Numbered from the stretch's first letter, positions 13,688-26,244 are shown. The stretch: 64,000 nucleotides of DNA from Sipunculus nudus (GCA_026874595.1 CM049308.1:53703624-53767623), one strand, 5' to 3'. Translations and numbers: made by a program. The notes: generated from the letters alone by a model not told the origin.

Positions 13688-16600
13688 ATATAAGTCAAAC
13701 AGACACTGCTGGGGATATGATATTGTTGAGTCCTATCTGTACTACTGGGACATGAGATAAACAATGTATGGTAATATAAGTCAAACAGACACTGCTGGGG
13801 ATATGATATTGAGTCCTATCTGTACTACTGGGACATGAAATAAACCATGGATGGTAATATAAGTCAAACAGACCCTGCTGGGGATGAGATATTGTTTAGT
13901 CCTAGCTGTACTACTGGGACATGAGATAAATCATGTATTGTAATATAAGCCAAACAGACCCTGCTGGGGATGAGATATTGTTGAGTCCTATCTGTACTAC
14001 TGGGACATGAGATAAACCATGAATGATAATGTAAGTCAAACAGACCCTGCTGGGGATGAGATATTGTTGAGTCCTATCCTTAACACTGGGATATGAGATA
14101 AACCATGGATGGTAATACAAGTCAAACAGACCCTGCTGGGGATGAGATATTGTTGAGTCCTATCTGTACTACTTGGACTTGAGATAAACCATGGATGGTA
14201 ATATAAGTCAAACAGACCCTGCTGGGGGTCAGATATTGTTGAGTCCTAGCTGTACTACTGGGACATGAGATAAACCATGGATGAAAATATATAAGTCAAA
14301 CAGACCCTGCTGGGGATGAGATATTGTTGAGTCTTATCTGTACTACTGGGACATGAGATAAACCATGTATCAAAAAGACCTTGCTGAGGGTGAGATATTG
14401 TTGAGTCCTATCTGTACTACTGGGACATGAGATAAACCATGTATGGTAATATAAGTGAAACAGACACTGCTGGGGATATGATATTGTTGAGTCCTATCTG
14501 TACTACTGGGACATGAGATAAACCATTTATGGTAATATAAGTCAAACAGACACTGCTGGGGATATGATATTGTTGAGTCCTATCTGTACTTCTGGGATAT
14601 GAGATAAACCATGTATGGTAATATAAGTCAAACAGACCCTGCTGGGGATGAGATATTGTTTAGTCCTAGCTGTACTACTGGGACATGAGATAAACCATGT
14701 ATGGTAATATAAGTCAAACAGACCCTACTGGGGATGAGATATTGTTGAGTCCTATCTGTACTACTGGGACATGAAATAAACCATGGATAGTAATATAAGT
14801 CAAACAGACCCTGCTGGGGATGAGATATTGTTGAGTCCTTTCTGTACTACTGGGACATGAAATAAACCATGGATGGTAAAATAAGTCAAACAGACCCTGC
14901 TGGGGATGAGATATTGTTGAGTCCTATCTGTACTACTGGGACATGATATAAACCATGAATGGTAATGTAAGTCAAACAGACCCTGCTGGGGATGAGATAT
15001 TGTTGAGTCCTATCTGTACTCCTGGGACATGAGATAAACCATGGATGGTAATATAAGTCAAACAGACCCTGCTGGGGATGAGATATTGTTGAGCCCAATC
15101 TGTACTACTGGGACATGAGATAAACCATGTATGGTAATATAAGTCAAACAGACCCTGCTGGGGATGAGATATTGTTGAGTTTTATCTGTACTACTGGGAC
15201 ATGAGATAAACCATGTATGGTAATATAAGTCAAACAGACCCTGTTGGGGATGAGATATTGTTGAGTCCTATCTGTACTCCTGGGACATGAGATAAACCAT
15301 GGATGGTAATATAAGTCAAACAGACCCTGCTGGGGATGAGATATTGTTGAGTCCTATCTGTAATACTGGGACATGAGATAAACCATGTATGGTAATATAA
15401 GTCCAACAGACCCTGCTGAGGATGAGATATTGTTGAGTCCTATAGATCTGTACTACTGGGACTTGAGATAAACCATGGATGGTAATATAAGTCAAACAGA
15501 CCCTGCTGGGGATATGATATTGTTGAGTCCTATCTGTACTACTGGGACATGAGATAAACAATGTATGGTAATATAAGTCAAACAGACACTGCTGGGGATA
15601 TGATATTGAGTCCTATCTGTACTACTGGGACATGAAATAAACCATGGATGGTAATATAAGTCAAACAGACCCTGCTGGGGATGAGATATTGTTTAGTCCT
15701 AGCTGTACTACTGGGACATGAGATAAATCATGTATTGTAATATAAGCCAAACAGACCCTGCTGGGGATGAGATATTGTTGAGTCCTATCTGTACTACTGG
15801 GACATGAGATAAACCATGAATGATAATGTAAGTCAAACAGACCCTGCTGGGGATGAGATATTGTTGAGTCCTATCCTTAACACTGGGATATGAGATAAAC
15901 CATGGATGGTAATACAAGTCAAACAGACCCTGCTGGGGATGAGATATTGTTGAGTCCTATCTGTACTACTTGGACTTGAGATAAACCATGGATGGTAATA
16001 TAAGTCAAACAGACCCTGCTGGGGGTCAGATATTGTTGAGTCCTAGCTGTACTACTGGGACATGAGATAAACCATGGATGAAAATATATAAGTCAAACAG
16101 ACCCTGCTGGGGATGAGATATTGTTGAGTCTTATCTGTACTACTGGGACATGAGATAAACCATGTATCAAAAAGACCTTGCTGAGGGTGAGATATTGTTG
16201 AGTCCTATCTGTACTACTGGGACATGAGATAAACCATGTATGGTAATATAAGTGAAACAGACACTGCTGGGGATATGATATTGTTGAGTCCTATCTGTAC
16301 TACTGGGACATGAGATAAACCATTTATGGTAATATAAGTCAAACAGACACTGCTGGGGATATGATATTGTTGAGTCCTATCTGTACTTCTGGGATATGAG
16401 ATAAACCATGTATGGTAATATAAGTCAAACAGACCCTGCTGGGGATGAGATATTGTTTAGTCCTAGCTGTACTACTGGGACATGAGATAAACCATGTATG
16501 GTAATATAAGTCAAACAGACCCTACTGGGGATGAGATATTGTTGAGTCCTATCTGTACTACTGGGACATGAAATAAACCATGGATAGTAATATAAGTCAA

Positions 16601-17554
16601 ACAGACCCTGCTGGGGATGAGATATTGTTGAGTCCTTTCTGTACTACTGGGACATGAAATAAACCATGGATGGTAAAATAAGTCAAACAGACCCTGCTGG
16701 GGATGAGATATTGTTGAGTCCTATCTGTACTACTGGGACATGATATAAACCATGAATGGTAATGTAAGTCAAACAGACCCTGCTGGGGATGAGATATTGT
16801 TGAGTCCTATCTGTACTACTGGGACATGAGATAAACCATGTATCAAAAAGACCTTGCTGAGGGTGAGATATTGTTGAGTCCTATCTGTACTACTGGGACA
16901 TGAGATAAACCATGTATGGTAATATAAGTGAAACAGACACTGCTGGGGATATGATATTGTTGAGTCCTATCTGTACTACTGGGACATGAGATAAACCATT
17001 TATGGTAATATAAGTCAAACAGACACTGCTGGGGATATGATATTGTTGAGTCCTATCTGTACTTCTGGGATATGAGATAAACCATGTATGGTAATATAAG
17101 TCAAACAGACCCTGCTGGGGATGAGATATTGTTTAGTCCTAGCTGTACTACTGGGACATGAGATAAACCATGTATGGTAATATAAGTCAAACAGACCCTA
17201 CTGGGGATGAGATATTGTTGAGTCCTATCTGTACTACTGGGACATGAAATAAACCATGGATAGTAATATAAGTCAAACAGACCCTGCTGGGGATGAGATA
17301 TTGTTGAGTCCTTTCTGTACTACTGGGACATGAAATAAACCATGGATGGTAAAATAAGTCAAACAGACCCTGCTGGGGATGAGATATTGTTGAGTCTTAT
17401 CTGTACTACTGGGACATGATATAAACCATGAATGGTAATGTAAGTCAAACAGACCCTGCTGGGGATGAGATATTGTTGAGTCCTATCTGTACTACTGGGA
17501 CATGAGATAAACCATGTATGGTAATATAAGTCAAACAGACCCTGCTGGGGATGA
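13688..17554. repeat. 86-bp satellite, block III with nested higher-order duplications (~45 units)
   Basis: The start repeats block II. Within it the variant pattern of 13.7-14.98 kb returns at 15.5-16.78 kb (offset 1797 bp), and 16.14-16.79 kb returns at 16.82-17.47 kb (offset 676 bp). Around 15.48-15.52 kb the pattern jumps from units found before the element to units found after it, without the element. The array ends in a broken unit at 17554. Confidence 0.95.
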
Positions 17555-18544
17555 GCTATCTGGTGGGAGATACTGACGCTAACACTGATAGCAAAAATAA
17601 TCATAACAGTGGAGTATACCAGTATATGTAGACAAATAATATAGAACTCTGGCTAAGTTTGGCATTTGGTAATTTCTTGTTCAATTATTTTTATTGAATG
17701 TTGATCCACCATCATTTTTATTGCTGTTATTCTAAATAGCATCATCAAAGATGATGCTTTACGTGCAAGACATAAGAAGATATTTCAGGAGAGTTCTCAT
17801 CCTGCCTTGTTTGCTTATATTATAATATTAGGAACCATTGCAGAATCATTGCAATTTTTTCTCTTTTTAGTTTATTTGCACAGTCAACTTGGCATTTGAA
17901 ATATTCGCTAGTCTGTTTCTATTCATTATTTTGACAGCTTTATGTCACCAATAGCAACCTTTTATGGAGGCTTGAATTAAAGGGTCTTTTGTTCTGTTTG
18001 ATGTTTCAGGCATGATGAAGTTCCTTGTTGGATTTAATCTAGACCATAAATATGAAAGAGCTCTTGTCCTTTATGATTTTCTGAATCTACCGGTTAACAG
18101 TCTACATTTTCTTGGCTATCATTCCATCATATTTCTAGAAGAACTCCACTACATTTTATTTATGGGAGTGACAAAGAACTGGTTCTGGATCAAGTTTGTC
18201 TATTGGTTCTGAAATCTCAAACATTGAGATTGCAGCGAGTACTTGCACCATGAGTATACAATTTTTGAGTGTGTGAGTAATATATTTTATGATTTGATCT
18301 CGACAATTAGGTGATTACCCAAATTACTAAAATTTGGAGAACTAAACTTCTCCAAACTAAAACTTTTGATAATACACTTGGTAGCTTAATGAATTTGGAA
18401 TGCATATATATATCCAGATATCAAGCTATATATTTTTTATAAGACTTTCTTCTGGTTTAGGTATTGACGATGTAATACTAAGCTAGAATCATTTACTGGC
18501 AGGATAAAAAGATAAATTATAGCAGTTTGCAGCATGATGATAAT
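17555..18544. other. No gene recognised
   Basis: Unique-looking AT-rich sequence between the satellite and the SINE. A 66-codon frame at 18012-18212 follows a possible acceptor (TTTCAGGC) but has no recognisable motif and no matching donor that I could pair, so I do not call it. Confidence 0.5.
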
Positions 18545-18790
18545 GCGCCTCTGTGGCCGAGTGGGGATGCGTGTTGGCCTTTAAAACAGTGAAGCACAGA
18601 GTGTGGGAGGTCTGGGGTTTGCACCCAAGGCCAGCGGGAAGTAGATGGAGTTTTCATCCTGGTAGAAATACATAAGGTTTCTGTCTTGAAATTCAAAAAA
18701 TACCATCCGACTTGCGGTGGGCAAGACAGGCAGCATTGCGTATTACTTACATGTTGTCACTTCTTGTTAGCACTCTGGCACTCGAAAAAA
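18545..18790 (+). mobile_element. tRNA-derived SINE
   Basis: The 5' part resembles a tRNA with a long variable arm (Leu/Ser type). It has an A-box-like TGGCCGAGTGG at 18554-18564 and a B-box-like GGTTTGCACCC near 18616-18626, the latter with T for the usual C. These are internal RNA polymerase III promoter boxes. The sequence then continues about 160 bp without tRNA character, as in SINE bodies. The cloverleaf is not intact enough for a real tRNA gene. The 3' end is uncertain. Confidence 0.7.
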
Positions 18791-19515
18791 ACTCGTTCAA
18801 ATGACTTCATATTTTTTATTGGGGTTATACCTATGTAAACCCAGGAATGCCAGGTTTTCCACATCTGCCACCAGTGATTTCTCGTTAGTGCTCGGGCTCT
18901 TGCAAAACTCATTCAAATGATTTCATGTTTGTTATGGGGTTACCTATGGTAAACTCTGGAACGCTATTGATTTTGGGTTATATCGGCCTATTGACACCTA
19001 TCTTAGGGCCCAAAACACCCTATTTTATGGGTAATTTCCACTAAAGTCCACTTATCTCGCATAAAATACTTTTAGAGGCTAGGTGTGTATTATTGGAAAT
19101 TATGTATGCTGATTATTTTGGTGCTGTTACATTTGACATTGACCTTGGGCTGAAAAAAAACTTATAATGCCTGTTTGGGGGGTTATTTCCACTTTTGAAA
19201 GCTCTAACACTCACAAAAGTGAATTGAATGTTTCCATATTTGATATGCAGGTTATCTATTGTAAGCCTTGTTCTGCTTTTGATTTTGGGCTATATTGGGC
19301 ATTCGCCCTGTTTTTGTAGCCCCCAAACCCCTATTTTGGGGGTTTCTTCCACTCGAGAACACTCTGGCGCTCACAAAACGGAATTATAAGCTTTCATGTT
19401 TGATATAGAGATCGACAATGGTGAACCCTGATCTGCTCTGGATTTTTGGCTATAAGCGGGCCAACTTGGCCTAAAAAAAACTAATTTGGGGGTTATTACA
19501 GCATATCTAGTTTCA
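18770..19515. repeat. Four ~180-bp degenerate tandem modules
   Basis: The phrases 'CTCTGGCACTC', 'AACTCATTCAAATGA', 'GATTTTGGGTTATATCGGCC' recur at about 18780, 18890, 19190 and 19350 with changes. A related copy lies at 28330-28560. Noncoding interspersed repeat of unknown class. Confidence 0.5.
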
Positions 19516-20466
19516 GTGAACGGGATGGTGGGGTGGAACCAAGACAGCTGAATGGCACTTTGATACAGATTGATATTCAATTATTGTAATCGGTTCAGCA
19601 AGTTCAGTACGCATATTCTTAGTAATCATGGTCATACTATTAATGTTATTTTGTGTATCACAGGGGGAGGTCAGATTCATTACCAATTGTTAGCGCATCC
19701 TGCAAACATGTGGATATGCTATGTGCAGGTTATCACAAATGCAATGTTTTTGTGTGTTCCTTACCCAATTTCAGAAAATTCTATCTTGTACAAAAGACCT
19801 AACATGCCTGGATATCATATAACTATGTTTTGATTCCATACAATCTACGAGTACAATGCCATTAAATTCCCTGCTAAAAAACACTAAAACATTGTATTTG
19901 TATTTGTGTCCATGTGTGCAGGATGCTCTTACAATAATTCTTCAAGAATCTGATTTCCCCCCATGTGTATGGATATTTTCAGATGGCAGCATGCAGATCA
20001 AGACGAAAGGTGAATAATTCTTTTTTTTTGCCAAACTTAGTGTCAATTTTTGAACCAGGCTGTCCCAGTATCATTGGTTTCTCCTCCACATGTTGGTCAT
20101 GATATTGTGCAAAATTCAAAAGTTGTTTCTGCTGAGGACTTTAATATATGTGCTTTCTTTTTAAAAACTATAGATATACATGTCAGATAAAGTATCCTTA
20201 TTGTCATTAAAATTTGGAAAATTTTTATCTTTAAAATATGAACTCTCATCCAATTGTGTTCATATATTGTGTGTAGGATCTGAGTTAGAGTTCCTTAAGG
20301 AAATGTCTCTGATTCATTCCAAAATCTGTTGTTTTTTTTTTGTTATGAATGATTATGCAGTGAGAGGGAGGTTGGGAGTGGGGACAAGACATTCCTGCAT
20401 CATGTGCATTGGCGGATGCATTAATTGCCAATTTCTTGCTAATTTTGGTGTGCTATCATTTTGTAG

Positions 20467-20563
20467 AACAAGCAAGATCGTTTGGAGGACACAGAGATGC
20501 TGTTGAAAAAACTGGTAGAGAGGGATCCTGTTCATCTGTATATAAAAGATGTTGAAGGCATGG
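20467..20563 (+). CDS. SET-domain protein, exon upstream of the SET core
   Basis: Acceptor TTTTGTAG precedes 20467 and donor GTAAGT follows 20563. The frame reads NKQDRLEDTEMLLKKLVERD then PVHLYIKDVEGMG, a charged helix leading into the first SET strand. The frame is fixed by the next exon: the last base G joins GT of 20692 to make the Gly of GKG. An in-frame ATG at 20497 could be a start, but the acceptor suggests a further upstream exon that I could not place with confidence. Confidence 0.7.
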
Positions 20564-20691
20564 GTAAGTTTTGGTTGCTTTCTCTCTAGATGTTAATATA
20601 TTTAAAGTCAAATTCAGACTTTGGAAATTTGCCTCTATGTTTCACCATTGTCCATTTCCTCACAGTAATTTATTTTTTTTTTTTTTGATAG

Positions 20692-20836
20692 GTAAAGGTT
20701 TATTCACAGATTCCATAATTCAAAATGGTGATTGGATCTGCGTCTATAGTAGATCGGAATTGATGGAAGGTGAAATTCCTGGTAATCGTGATTCCACCTA
20801 TTGCTATGAATTTCACTGGAGGAACAGCGTTTACTG
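20692..20836 (+). CDS. SET domain, N-terminal half (KMT5A/SETD8-like)
   Basis: Acceptor TTTTGATAG precedes it and donor GTTAGT follows. The exon reads GKGLFTDSIIQNGDWICVYS and continues with a SELMEG segment, then YCYEFHWRNSVYW. This matches the opening SET motif (GxGvfa, hydrophobic strand, kGdfVveY-GelI) of lysine methyltransferases of the KMT5A type, which bind S-adenosylmethionine and methylate histone H4 Lys20. Compared with the family there are two extra residues before the ELxEG part. Phase is 1 in and 2 out; the split TG/G Trp codon is completed by the next exon. Confidence 0.85.
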
Positions 20837-21023
20837 GTTAGTATGTTTTATTATCTGCAGCCTGTGTATGATACGATTAATTAAACTTTTTGTTTTTACT
20901 GATTTTCAGAGATGACTCACAGTTTTGGTGACTGTGTACCTACATTAATAATATCTTATTTGAGAAAGAGTATGAAAGCTTCTTATTGTGATGATATTAA
21001 ATTATTAATTTGCTTTTATTCAG

Positions 21024-21215
21024 GTATGATGCCACACCCGTGGACAGTGGTGTTGGTCGGTTTGGGAATGATGCCTGGACTGGGACCGCAAAAAATTCAA
21101 AAATGAGACTGGAACCAGTTGGTGGGATTCCGTTTTTGTTCCTTCAAGCTACAAGAACCATAAACAAAAACGAGGAAATCAGATACGATTATGGCTTCAG
21201 TGAGAGTCCCTGGAG
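21024..21215 (+). CDS. SET domain, C-terminal half with catalytic motifs
   Basis: Acceptor TTATTCAG, donor GTAAGA. The exon continues the 'YcvDAT' strand as WYDATPVDSGVGRFGNDAW, then KMRLEPVGGIPFLFLQATR and INKNEEIRYDYGFSESPWR. The motif before the cofactor pocket normally reads RFINHS or RLVNDD; here it is GRFGND, so the Asn is kept but the following His is Asp. The post-core motif EEIRYDYG, with the Tyr pair needed for methyl transfer, is intact. The ending SPWR is seen, as I recall, in transposon-linked SET proteins. Together with 20692-20836 this is a complete SET core of about 110 residues without stop or frameshift. Confidence 0.88.
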
Positions 21216-21373
21216 GTAAGATTAGTAATATTAGTGTTTGTGGCACATAGTTATTATAATCAGAGCAAATACCTTGTGTCCTTGCATTTAGTTTGAACTG
21301 TTCTTGCTTCTGCTGCTTCTGATGTGTATTTGATCATTCAGTAAATATGGTATGAAATATTTTGTTTTTCCAG

Positions 21374-21410
21374 GAAAAAATCCTACCTTGCTGAAAAGAT
21401 TTGGAAAAAG
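21374..21410 (+). CDS. SET-domain protein, short post-SET exon
   Basis: A 37-bp exon between TTTTCCAG and GTAAGA. Joined to the preceding AG it reads (R)KKSYLAEKIWKK, a basic post-SET tail, and ends in phase 0. It contains no Cys, so there is no zinc-binding post-SET motif, as in KMT5A. The next exon must begin in phase 0; 26154 is the best candidate I found. The spliced protein could also stop soon after in retained intron sequence. Confidence 0.7.
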
Positions 21411-22204
21411 GTAAGAGTGTAAAAGTTAATTCTAGTATTTTCTAGCTCCCAGCTAACTATCACTTTTTTGTGCTATTGCCAAACATCTCTAACAGGACTG
21501 CATTAATTGACCTACTTCAGAATATAAGAATGAAGATGTTCAAGTTACATTTGACCTACTGTTTCTGATTGCTTACATATGTGTCATGAGTGTACATTAC
21601 ATTTGCAGAATATGCAACAAGTTGCAGGTATTTGTAGTCAAGTTTTCAGATTTTATCATGTTTATTAGTTTAAGTGTTGATTTATTATTCCAATCAAAAA
21701 CCATTTAAATTGAAAAGGAGTAATGTTACAAATTATACACATCACTTAGCTGAGAGCATCAAATCTCTTTGCATGATTGATTGGGACTGGTCTGGATTGG
21801 TGATTTTCCAGTTGCATGTAAAAAAAAATTATTGTTTGTTGGGCTTGTTGGGTTTTATTGAGATTGAAGAAGTTTTGTCATATTGCAAAGTGCTGCATTC
21901 AAATAGCATCAGAAACTTCAAGGAATATCAACATGATCTAACATTGTTAAATTGAGCACTGATGTTAACCAGCTTCATAATGTCTTCATATGAATCAGAG
22001 TCACTCTACTGAATTGAAGTTGGGGCCTGGGGAGAAATTTGATATATTTTACTTGAAAATATTCTATGTCCCAGTGCATTTATCTCAGTGGTTGCCATCA
22101 TATAAATTAAACAGGTAAATGCTACTTGAATTTGAACCAGTACTTCTATCCAGGAGCATATTCATTTGGTATTCTTTTTTACATTACCCACCGAAGATTC
22201 CGAT
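21411..22204. other. Intron sequence, nothing further recognised
   Basis: AT-rich sequence following the post-SET exon. A 93-codon open frame at 21674-21955 has no recognisable motif and no consistent splice borders. I see no gene or clear repeat termini. Confidence 0.5.
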
Positions 22205-23040
22205 AACCTATTGTCGTCAGGGTTTGTCCATCGTCTGTCTGTCTGTCGCGCTGTGTTTACCAGTAGTGCAATGTTGGGTACCCAACAGGCAAAAGTTAGC
22301 CAATGTGCTCAAAACACCTTTGTTGGTAACTGGGCAGAACCTACCCTAGAAAATATGGACATAGATTTGTCTAAAAAGTGTCTGGACTTTTCAGACAGAT
22401 ATAAATGGAAATAAGCTGGTGCTGCCACCTGGTGTGTATGAGTGATCCTCCTGCTGCGCATGCGCAGTTATTGATTGTTGGACAATATTTCATTGAAACT
22501 ACCAATCTCCACATCAGACACATAGGCATCCATGAATATCATCTGAACATAGTCCCATGGTGACACAGTGGCTAGTTATGGAGCAGTGCTTTTCATATAT
22601 GGGCCAAAACTTGGGGAAAATGCTGCTCAGAAATGGTGCATTTTCAATATGGGGTCAATTTTGAGACAAGCACTGCTTCATAACTACCCACTGTGTCATA
22701 ACTACCCACTGTGTCACCCTTGGACTATGTTCGAATGATAGGTATGAAGGCCTACAATAGACATGTGATGTGCCTCGGTGCCTAACTGTCGTCAGTAACT
22801 TTTTGTCATATTGTGACAATCAAACGCCCATGACAATGTCTTTCTCCAGTAGTGTCATTTTCCTTGAATTGATCGAAGTGGGTGCTCTGCTTCTGCATCA
22901 AGTCAGGACCTAGTAATTCTTTCGCATGTGCTTTAACATTGCAGGGATAACACATGGAACTTTTGTCGTGTTTCTCCGTTATGAGCATCATTATTGAGGT
23001 CACTGGATCCGGTAACCTACAGGGCCCTTGGTCCTATTTT
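22205..23040 (+). repeat. Family-2 interspersed repeat
   Basis: It starts with AACCTATTGTCGTCAG and GTCTGTCTGTC, as does the copy at 48190. It holds the module with CAATCAAACGCCCATGACAA and the blocks also seen at 2.7 kb. It ends at 23009-23040 with GGTAACCTACAGGGCCC, TTGGTCCT and a T run. The CAGGGCCC..GGTCCT hairpin just before a short T-rich end is the mark of this family, a structure like Helitron/Helentron 3' ends. It directly abuts the family-1 element at 23041. Confidence 0.6.
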
Positions 23041-25639
23041 TAGCTCAGCTGACTATAAGTCATCTGAGCTATAGTCGTGGTCCATTGTCCGTCGTCCGTC
23101 CGTCCGTCTGTCCATCGGTCCGTCCGTAGATGTGGCACGTTTTGAAACCGTAAGACCTAGGAATCCAAAATTCAGCATAATGTTAGATGTCCCCAAGATC
23201 TCCTACCAAGCCGAAAACAGGGTCTTTGCGACTTCATTCCTTTGAGAAATTAAGGAAAAACCTCAATTTTTTATTAAAAACCTATTTTCACACTTTAGGA
23301 CTGCCTTATATCAAAACCACTCATCTGTTTTTCCTCATATTTCCTATAAATAATCCTCTATATAATTCCTATGTACATGCCAGAAATTAGGTCTGTATTA
23401 TTTAATTTAAAAAAGTTATGGGCCCAAACATAATGCATTTTGTAAATAATCAGGAAAGAAATTTTATCACTTAACACAAAACTTGTTAAAGCTAAGCACT
23501 TTTTTTCCAGTAATATTACTTTTATTAATCAAAATTAAATTGTATACCCAAAATAAGATCAAAATCTTTTAAATTTTTAAAAATATTAACAAAAATAAAA
23601 AATTGGTACCTTAAATTTTGCCCAACTTTGACCATGGCACGTTTTTTTGCTGTAACTGCTGTGGATTTAATTTTCACAGCATGTTTTTGTTAGCATTTCA
23701 ACTGTTAACACCAAAAATTTGAAACCAGTTGATCAAAAACTGTAGATTTTATTCAAGTTTTCAAGCACCATGTCACATATTGCTAGTGTTATGCAGTTTG
23801 CTAGAGCTCAGCTCCCGAGCTTCAGCTCTAAGTTCCTTAAATTTGGCATACAGTTAGATTTCTCCAAAATCCCCTACCATGCCAAGAATTTGGTCACTAG
23901 GACTTAATTCCCTCGAGATATCAATGAAAAACTTCATTTTTCCATTAAAAACCCAATGTTACACTTTAAGACTGCCTAATATCAAAACCACTGATCTGAC
24001 TTTGATCATACATAATATACATATTTTTCTATACATTCACAATGCACATGCCAGAAATGATGTCAGTATTGTGTATTTTTTTAAGTTATGGGCCCAAACA
24101 TAATGCACTTTGTAAAAAAATCAAGAAATATATTTACTCCCTTAACAAGGGCATTGCTGAAGCTAGAGATCTTTTTTGTCAGGGATGTAACATTATTTAA
24201 TCAAGATTCAATTGAATACCCAAAATTAGTTCTGAATTTTTCAAATTTTATAAGTTATTAGTATAAATATAAAATTAGTACCTTAAATTTTTCCCAACTG
24301 TGACCATGGCACGTTTGTTTCCCGTGAGCACTGTTGATATAATTTTCATATCATGCACACATAAGGATTTCAGCTTTTTAGTTTAGAAAGCTGAAAGAAA
24401 TTTGCCAAATATTGTAGCTTTTATTAATGTTTTTTATGAGTTCCTGTCAGACTTTGGCTCTCTCCAGCCCCTCTTGAGTCACCTGTATGTCGACCTTGTT
24501 GACCTTTCATCAAATTATGCATGCTTGAGGGGAGAATCCAGGCAGCTTATGGCCAGCCACAGTTGATCCATGTGTTCAACCCAACTCATCTAGTAGTTTT
24601 AACCAACAACATAACAATAAACAATAAATTAATAAATTTTTATTGGTTTTTAATAACAAATTAAAGAAAAATAGAAAAGGAATTTGTTAGTTTATAATAA
24701 CAGGAAATTAACTTGCAGTTACTGATGATATAAGAATCTTGTATCGATGGGTAGAATGTCACATATTCCAAATAACACCATGCAGTCACCTATGGCATTT
24801 TTCAGTTCATTTTTAATGATAAAGAAGTAAATCATATTATTCATTACTAATCATTAAGGATTATATGAAGGAAATTAATGATAGACAAAGATGCAGTTGA
24901 TAATATTAATCTAGATTCCTACTGTGTCTAGTGTGTACATTGATGTGAAATTAGTCCAAAATGAATTTTTTACAGTTATTTTTTAATATAAATAAAAGCC
25001 ATAAAACCAGGTACTTATGATCATTATTTAAATGTGTGAATTTTGTATATTCTGGATTCTCAACATCATTGTTTGGTGAAAACTGAATAAATACCAGACA
25101 TGGTGCGAATACTTTGCAATTGTATTTAAACACGAATATGAATATGTACTCCATTATAAAATTTCTTTCATAAGAATGGGAATTCAGGTAAAAATGAAAG
25201 TATATGAATACTCGTGCAAATACTTTCAAAATGTATTCATGAATGCATTCATGAATATATTCTTGAATATTATTTTAATGATCATATCAGTTATATTTCA
25301 TTTTAAAAAATCATATGATTCTCTTATTATTTTTAATAAAAATTATATTTGGGACAATATTTGTAATTTTTTTAATAAATAGTTAAACTCTTATATTATA
25401 TGTTCTGCTTATAAGTTATATGGCCAAGTCAAAATCTGTGTGACAGTAGTACTCCATTTGTTAATAAAATAAATGAAATCAATCCTCTTCCCTGTCTCCA
25501 AAGATACTATCAAAATCATACATAAGCTAAACAACAACAACTCATAATACAGCTTATATTTATTACCACACAAAACCAGCATGTGCCTCATTTCTAAATA
25601 ATATTTTTTAATTAATAATTAATATATAGGTCCCTTGTT
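23041..25639 (+). mobile_element. Family-1 Helentron-like element, long copy D
   Basis: It starts TAGCTCAGCTGACTATAAGT followed by repeats of CCGTC, and ends with ATAGGTCCCTTGTT at 25639; the usual TCAGCTGAGC before the end is replaced by AT-rich text. It is a close paralogue of 50828-53453 over its full length. Inside are two related ~680-bp modules (starting near 23180 and 23850; note CTTTGACCATGGCACGTTT or its variant in each). It has no intact ORF. The terminal AGCTCAGCTGA/TCAGCTGAGC inverted repeats plus a near-terminal hairpin fit non-autonomous Helentrons, which insert at TT without target duplication. Confidence 0.7.
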
Positions 25640-26153
25640 AAAATCCTATTTTCACACTTCAGGACTGCCTAATATCAAAACCACTCATCTGTTTGTCCTC
25701 ATATTTACTATAAATATTCCTCTATATAGTTCCTATGTACATGCCAGAAATTAAATCTGTAAAGTATAAATTCTTTAAGTTATGGGCCCAAACATAATGG
25801 ACTTTGTAAAAATTCAGGAAAAAATAATAACTCACTTAACATGAACAATTTTGAAACAAGAGTCTATTTTCTCAAGTATATAACTATGTTTAATTAAGAT
25901 TCAATTGTTTACCAAAAATTAGATCTGAATTTTGTAAATTTTTTAAGTTCTTAGCATAAAAAAAAAATCAGTACCTTAAATTTTGCCCAGCTTTGACCAT
26001 GGCACGTTTTTTTCCTGTAAGCACCATTGATTTAATTTTCACAGCGTGTAAACATAAATATTTAGTTTGTCTAAATCTGAAATTTGAAAATAAAAGCTTG
26101 AAAATTAAGCTGGTTATTGATTTTTTTTCTGTAGTCACTTGCTTTGATTACAG

Positions 26154-26244
26154 ATGCAGGGTCCCACTCCAGGTCACTGGAAGTCAGCTATGCCAGGGTT
26201 TCTGATTTGTTACAGTCACTGGGGGAGATCCCCTGCTGTGACAG
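26154..26244 (+). CDS. Possible linker exon between SET and repeat exon
   Basis: Acceptor TTGATTACAG and donor GTGTAC bound a 91-bp frame beginning MQGPTPGHWKSAMPGFLICY and ending in phase 1. It is the only stretch I found that takes the phase-0 end of 21410 to the phase needed at 30399. It lies within repeat-derived sequence, so it may be an exonised transposon fragment or chance. No motif is recognised. Confidence 0.35.

Noticed and set aside
3676-17554. CRISPR-like array
   Set aside because: The repeats are contiguous 86-bp units without unique spacers, in a eukaryotic genome.
18545-18630. A functional tRNA gene
   Set aside because: A and B boxes are recognisable but the B box is mutated, the acceptor stem does not pair, and unrelated sequence continues; it fits a SINE.
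19922-20009. Possible upstream SET-gene exon (DALTIILQESDFPPCVWIFS...)
   Set aside because: It has an acceptor and donor and is open, but ends in phase 1 while 20467 needs phase 0. Without an intermediate exon it cannot be joined.
23187-24103. Pair of ~70-codon ORFs (MSPRSPTKPKTGS.. and MPRIWSLGLNS..) also at 50974 and 51655
   Set aside because: These are homologous frames from the two modules of family-1 elements, with no start or motif conservation beyond the DNA similarity.
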